Shown here piece after piece: positions 6,842-9,384 of a stretch of 9,384 bases of DNA; within the stretch, counting starts at the first letter, position 1, and the number at the start of each line of letters is the position of its first letter. The notes under the pieces were generated by a model. That model was not told the origin of the DNA. It saw nothing but the letters and a program-made list of their open reading frames with translations, and made no database searches. This stretch comes from JAENVT01 sp031424145. GTDB taxonomy: Bacteria > Actinomycetota > Acidimicrobiia > Acidimicrobiales > Ilumatobacteraceae. The stretch is taken from contig JANPGV010000143.1 of NCBI GenBank assembly GCA_031424145.1, positions 1 through 9,384 of the forward strand. The letters run 5' to 3'. A program made the translations under genes and the position numbers.

Positions 6842-7822
6842 ATGGCGCTTCCGAATCGTCCGGGCATGACGGTGCCACTGCCGGGACCGCTGCATAGCCA
6901 TCGCGAGAAGCTCGCCGAATTGGCAGATCTCGGATACACCGACATCTGGTCAGCCGAGGTCGATGGCGCAGACGCGTTCACCCCCTTGGCTCTGGCATCG
7001 GCTTGGGAACCGCGGTTGCGACTCGGCACGGCGATCGTGCCGGCCTACACCCGCTCGCCGGCCTGTTTCGCGCAATGCGTAGCCTCGATGGCCGATGCTG
7101 CACCGGGCCGGTTCGCGATCGGGATCGGATCGAGCAGCAACGTGATCGTCGAGCGCTGGAACGGGGTGCCGTTCGTCGAGCCCTACAAGAAGGTCCGTGA
7201 CGTTGTTCGGTTCCTGCGCGACGCGCTGAGCGGCGAGAAGGTCTCGAAGGCGTACGACACATTCGAGGTGCAGGGCTTCCGGCTGGCTGTACGACCTGAG
7301 CAGACACCGCCAATTCTGGTCGCAGCGTTGCGCGAGGGGATGCTGAAGCTGGCGGGCCGCGAGGCCGACGGTGTGATCATCAACTGGTTGGCGCCAGGCG
7401 ACGTGCCAAAGGTCTTAGGCGTGGTGAACGAGGCGGCGGGAGGTGTCGAGAAAGAAGTCGTCTGCCGAATCTTCGTATGCCCGAGCGAGAACGCTGAGGT
7501 TGTTCGTAACGCGGGCAGGTACGTGATTGCTGCGTACATGAACGTGCCCGTGTATGCCGCGTTCCAGAATTGGTTGGGGCGTGGGGACCAATTGCGCCCG
7601 ATGTGGGATGCCTGGCAGGCAGGCGATCGAAAGGCTGCGTTGGCAGCAATACCCGACTCGCTGGTCGACGAGCTGATCGTGCACGGCTCCGCCGCGCACT
7701 GTCGAGACACCATTGGCGCATACTTCGACAACGGCGTGACGACCACGTCGCTGGGGATTCTCGGACTGGATCCGGACCTGAAGCATTGGGACGCGGTGCG
7801 ATCGTTGGCGCCCGCGGCTTGA
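6842..7822 (+). CDS. Luciferase-like monooxygenase (LLM) family, probably F420-dependent oxidoreductase
   Basis: This is a 326-residue cytoplasmic TIM-barrel flavin/F420 enzyme of the bacterial luciferase-like family. Family signs: an early barrel strand with LGYTDIWSAEV (30-40); LGTAIVPAYTRSPA (61-74), the stretch where related enzymes contact the cofactor; and the following helix and strand APGRFAIGIGSSS (87-99), then VERWNG (103-108). Further along come PPILVAALREGMLKLAG (156-172), ADGVIINW (175-182), and a C-terminal DELIVHGSAAHCRDTI segment (276-291) typical of the group. Length is normal. The close resemblance to actinobacterial F420 members favours F420 over FMN, but that is inferred. 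Substrate is unknown. The start ATG 6842 has a good ribosome binding site. It is divergent from the two-component operon, so control by that regulator is possible but unproven. Confidence 0.92.
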   Translation: MALPNRPGMTVPLPGPLHSHREKLAELADLGYTDIWSAEVDGADAFTPLALASAWEPRLRLGTAIVPAYTRSPACFAQCVASMADAAPGRFAIGIGSSSNVIVERWNGVPFVEPYKKVRDVVRFLRDALSGEKVSKAYDTFEVQGFRLAVRPEQTPPILVAALREGMLKLAGREADGVIINWLAPGDVPKVLGVVNEAAGGVEKEVVCRIFVCPSENAEVVRNAGRYVIAAYMNVPVYAAFQNWLGRGDQLRPMWDAWQAGDRKAALAAIPDSLVDELIVHGSAAHCRDTIGAYFDNGVTTTSLGILGLDPDLKHWDAVRSLAPAA

Positions 7823-7827
7823 GGCGA

Positions 7828-8034
7828 TCACGCTGCTTGGTGGTGCTCGGCAGTGAACTCGTCAGCAGCAACCGAGTCGGAAGCCTTGGCGGCGAGTTGG
7901 CGGCGGATGGCCGCGATATGTGCGAGACCCCGTTCGCGGGTTCGCTGATCGAGACGGAACTGAAGAGGCAGCTCGGAGACTGCCAGCAGCGTGAGCTGCT
8001 CGGAGTTGGCTTCTTGAGCCTGATGCTTGGTCAT
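7828..8034 (-). CDS. Small protein of unknown function (68 aa)
   Basis: This is a 68-residue open frame starting at ATG 8034 and ending five bases from the stop of the convergent oxidoreductase gene. The protein is hydrophilic and mostly helical in appearance. Its core LPLQFRLDQRTRERGLAHIA (about 22-41) is followed by IRRQLAA, and it resembles short hypothetical proteins I recall from actinobacteria; no function is known to me. The frame continues upstream into the transposase gene, but that part is a shadow of the transposase. No clear ribosome binding site precedes ATG 8034. Because the IS110 transposase gene ends 53 bases upstream on the same strand, the insertion may have replaced this gene's promoter, or the gene may travel with the element. 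It could also be non-coding, though the composition looks protein-like. Confidence 0.55.
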   Translation of the reverse strand: MTKHQAQEANSEQLTLLAVSELPLQFRLDQRTRERGLAHIAAIRRQLAAKASDSVAADEFTAEHHQAA

Positions 8035-8087
8035 AGCGGCATCATCGCAAAAGGGTGTTACGTAGTTTCTCGGACCCGTGCTGGCGT

Positions 8088-9329
8088 TCAGGCTGCGGGG
8101 GTTAGGTCGACGTGGTAGCCGAGGTGTTCGAGTTGGTTGACGAGGTGTCGTCGTCGTCGGTCGGGGTTGTCGTTGCTGGCGAGGTAGTCGACACCGAGCT
8201 CGGTGTAGACGGTGCCTTCGTTGAGCATGTGCCAGATGATGATCAGCACGCTGTGGGCGATCGCCATGAGGGCCCGTTGTTGGCCTCGTCGTTTGGCGAT
8301 CCGCCAGAACCTGACTGCGAGGTAACAGTCCTTGGTTCGAACCGCGGACCATCCTGCCTCGACGAGGGCTGATTGCAGCCATGGGTTGCCGGAGCGCGTA
8401 TGGGTCGAGCGATGTTTACCGGCGGACTCGTTGTTGCCTGGGCACACCCCGGCCCACGAGGCGAGATGCGCCGGTGTCGCGAAGCGAGTCATGTCCACGC
8501 CGATCTCAGCGAGGATGATCTCAGCGTTGCGTTGCTTGATGCCCGGGATCGTCGTCAGCAGTTCCCGGGCTGCCCGGAAAGGGACCATCATCTCCTCGAC
8601 TCGTGCGTCGAGCCGCACGATCGCTGCGCTCAGGTAGTCGACGTGGGCAACGATCTCGGTGACCATGCCGGCGTGATGGTCGTTGAACCGGCCGGGCACG
8701 CATTGGCGAAGATCACCAATCTTGGCGCGCAGCTTGCGTTGGGCCATATCGGCCAGCCGCTCAGGGTCGCGTTCACCGGCACAGAGGGCGTCGAGGATCA
8801 TCCGCCCGGTCACACCGAGCACATCAGACGCGACCGATGACAATTTCACGTTGGCGTCTTCCAACACCTTCTGCAGGCGTTGCGTCTCGCGGGCGCGTTC
8901 TTCGGTCAACTGGCGTCGATAGCGGGTCACCTCGCGCAGCTCGCGGATCTCGACCGGTGGCACAAAGCTCCCTCGCAACAGGCCGCACTCGAGCAGCTGA
9001 GCGATCCAGGTGGCGTCGTTCACATCGGTCTTGCGGCCCGGCACGTTCTTGATGTGCGCCGGGTTGACCAACAACAACTCGAACGGCTGGCCGTCATCGA
9101 GGACATGCCACACCGGCTTCCAATACACACCGGTGGCTTCCATCGCCACTGCGGTCACTCCACACTCGACCAGCCAGTCACGTAGCTCGACGAGCTGATG
9201 TTCGAACGTGCCGAAGGTGCGCACCTGCGACGCCCGCTTCTGACGCCCGGTCCCGGGCGTGCGCACACAGGCCACGACCGTCTTTTGGTGAACATCGAGA
9301 CCGGCGCACCGGTCGACCAGCACTTCCAT
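8088..9329 (-). CDS. IS110-family transposase (DEDD recombinase)
   Basis: This is a 413-residue, apparently intact IS110 recombinase. It joins DNA using an RNA guide and combines a RuvC-like DEDD domain with a C-terminal Tnp domain. The N-terminal domain has D12 in AGLDVHQKTV, E64 in VAMEATGVYW, and D102/D105 in GRKTDVNDATWIAQLL. A coiled, charged middle (about 125-255) follows. The Transposase_20 part begins with LLTTIPGIKQRNAEIILAEIG (helix-hairpin-helix-like, 257-277) and has ASWAGVCPGNNESAGKHRST (290-309), whose Ser302 is the likely catalytic serine. The start is ATG 9329, five bases after GGGAGG; the adjacent GTG 9332 is too close to that site. No frameshift or stop interrupts it, so it may be active. 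Its tail lies 53 bases before a small unknown gene. Confidence 0.95.
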   Translation of the reverse strand: MEVLVDRCAGLDVHQKTVVACVRTPGTGRQKRASQVRTFGTFEHQLVELRDWLVECGVTAVAMEATGVYWKPVWHVLDDGQPFELLLVNPAHIKNVPGRKTDVNDATWIAQLLECGLLRGSFVPPVEIRELREVTRYRRQLTEERARETQRLQKVLEDANVKLSSVASDVLGVTGRMILDALCAGERDPERLADMAQRKLRAKIGDLRQCVPGRFNDHHAGMVTEIVAHVDYLSAAIVRLDARVEEMMVPFRAARELLTTIPGIKQRNAEIILAEIGVDMTRFATPAHLASWAGVCPGNNESAGKHRSTHTRSGNPWLQSALVEAGWSAVRTKDCYLAVRFWRIAKRRGQQRALMAIAHSVLIIIWHMLNEGTVYTELGVDYLASNDNPDRRRRHLVNQLEHLGYHVDLTPAA

Positions 9330-9334
9330 CACAA

Positions 9335-9340
9335 CCTCCC
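9335..9340 (-). promoter_or_regulatory. Ribosome binding site of the transposase
   Basis: GGGAGG on the - strand ends five bases before ATG 9329 and only two before GTG 9332. The spacing favours the ATG. Confidence 0.65.
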
Positions 9341-9348
9341 TTGATCTC

Positions 9349-9376
9349 GGATTAGAGGTCCGGTCGGAGCCGTCAA
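9349..9376 (-). promoter_or_regulatory. Possible transposase promoter
   Basis: On the - strand TTGACG (complement of 9371-9376) is followed after 16 bases by TAATCC (9354-9349), or after 14 bases by the better -10 match TCTAAT (9356-9351). Neither combination has both ideal hexamers and ideal spacing. The match is modest and rests on eye inspection only. Confidence 0.3.
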
Positions 9377-9384
9377 CTGAAGAA

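Larger units (their letters stand above)
8088..9384 (-). mobile_element. IS110-family insertion sequence, outer ends not defined
   Basis: The element is recognised from its transposase. IS110 elements usually lack terminal inverted repeats, and none can be seen here. The transposase-proximal upstream end runs off the window at 9384. The downstream end should lie within the 53 bases between 8035 and 8087 or shortly beyond, but its exact junction cannot be read without an uninterrupted copy of the site. The guide (bridge) RNA known from this family is not visible as a defined structure. In the IS110 group it would lie upstream of the transposase, mostly outside this window. Confidence 0.65.

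Noticed and set aside
6696..6878. N-terminal extension of the histidine kinase up to 6878
   Set aside because: It would overlap the divergent oxidoreductase gene and its ribosome binding site, and a strong Shine-Dalgarno sequence marks GTG 6695 instead.
8046..8072. Terminator or element end with GGGT/ACCC followed by TTTT on the - strand, downstream of the transposase
   Set aside because: The stem has only four pairs and a long loop. It is too weak to call a terminator or an insertion sequence end.
1..9384. CRISPR arrays, tRNA or rRNA genes, prophage or defence genes
   Set aside because: I looked for regularly spaced repeats, cloverleaf-like sequence and typical proteins on both strands and saw none. 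By-eye inspection could miss a degenerate tRNA.

Overview
This is a gene-dense, clearly GC-rich stretch of bacterial chromosome with frequent GTG starts. Together with a probable F420-dependent luciferase-like oxidoreductase, a stand-alone LigD-type polymerase and an IS110 element, this points to an actinobacterium. The style (Gly-rich and Pro/Thr-rich membrane protein, F420 enzyme) would suit the Acidimicrobiia, but that placement is inference only.

Layout from the left. A LigD-family polymerase domain protein (1-561, + strand) enters from outside the window. It is followed by a small conserved-type hypothetical gene (599-1015, +) whose GTG start sits directly behind a small hairpin. An amidase and an MFS transporter (3773 down to 1012, - strand) form a two-gene unit joined by a GTGA stop/start overlap. 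The transporter stop and the hypothetical gene stop share a CTAG palindrome. A 122-bp divergent spacer separates the amidase from an unrecognised single-pass membrane protein with a Thr/Pro-rich and poly-Gly tail (3896-4621, +). That gene converges on a two-component system on the - strand: sensor histidine kinase (6695-5286) and NarL/FixJ response regulator (5289-4672), again coupled through GTGA. A 146-bp divergent spacer with three ACCGAC copies lies between the kinase and a luciferase-like monooxygenase (6842-7822, +). The right end holds a small unrecognised gene (7828-8034, -) and an IS110-family transposase (8088-9329, -), whose upstream end leaves the window.

How the genes work together: the kinase and regulator are almost certainly cognate. 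The amidase and transporter are co-transcribed and may handle a common amide-containing substrate, but nothing in the sequence identifies it. The other genes look like independent units. I see no CRISPR array, tRNA, rRNA, prophage or defence island. The region is mostly ordinary; the most useful items are the His-to-Gln change in the polymerase motif II, the IS110 element with its presumed guide RNA outside or at the edge of the window, the small gene abutting it, and the unidentified membrane protein beside the two-component system.
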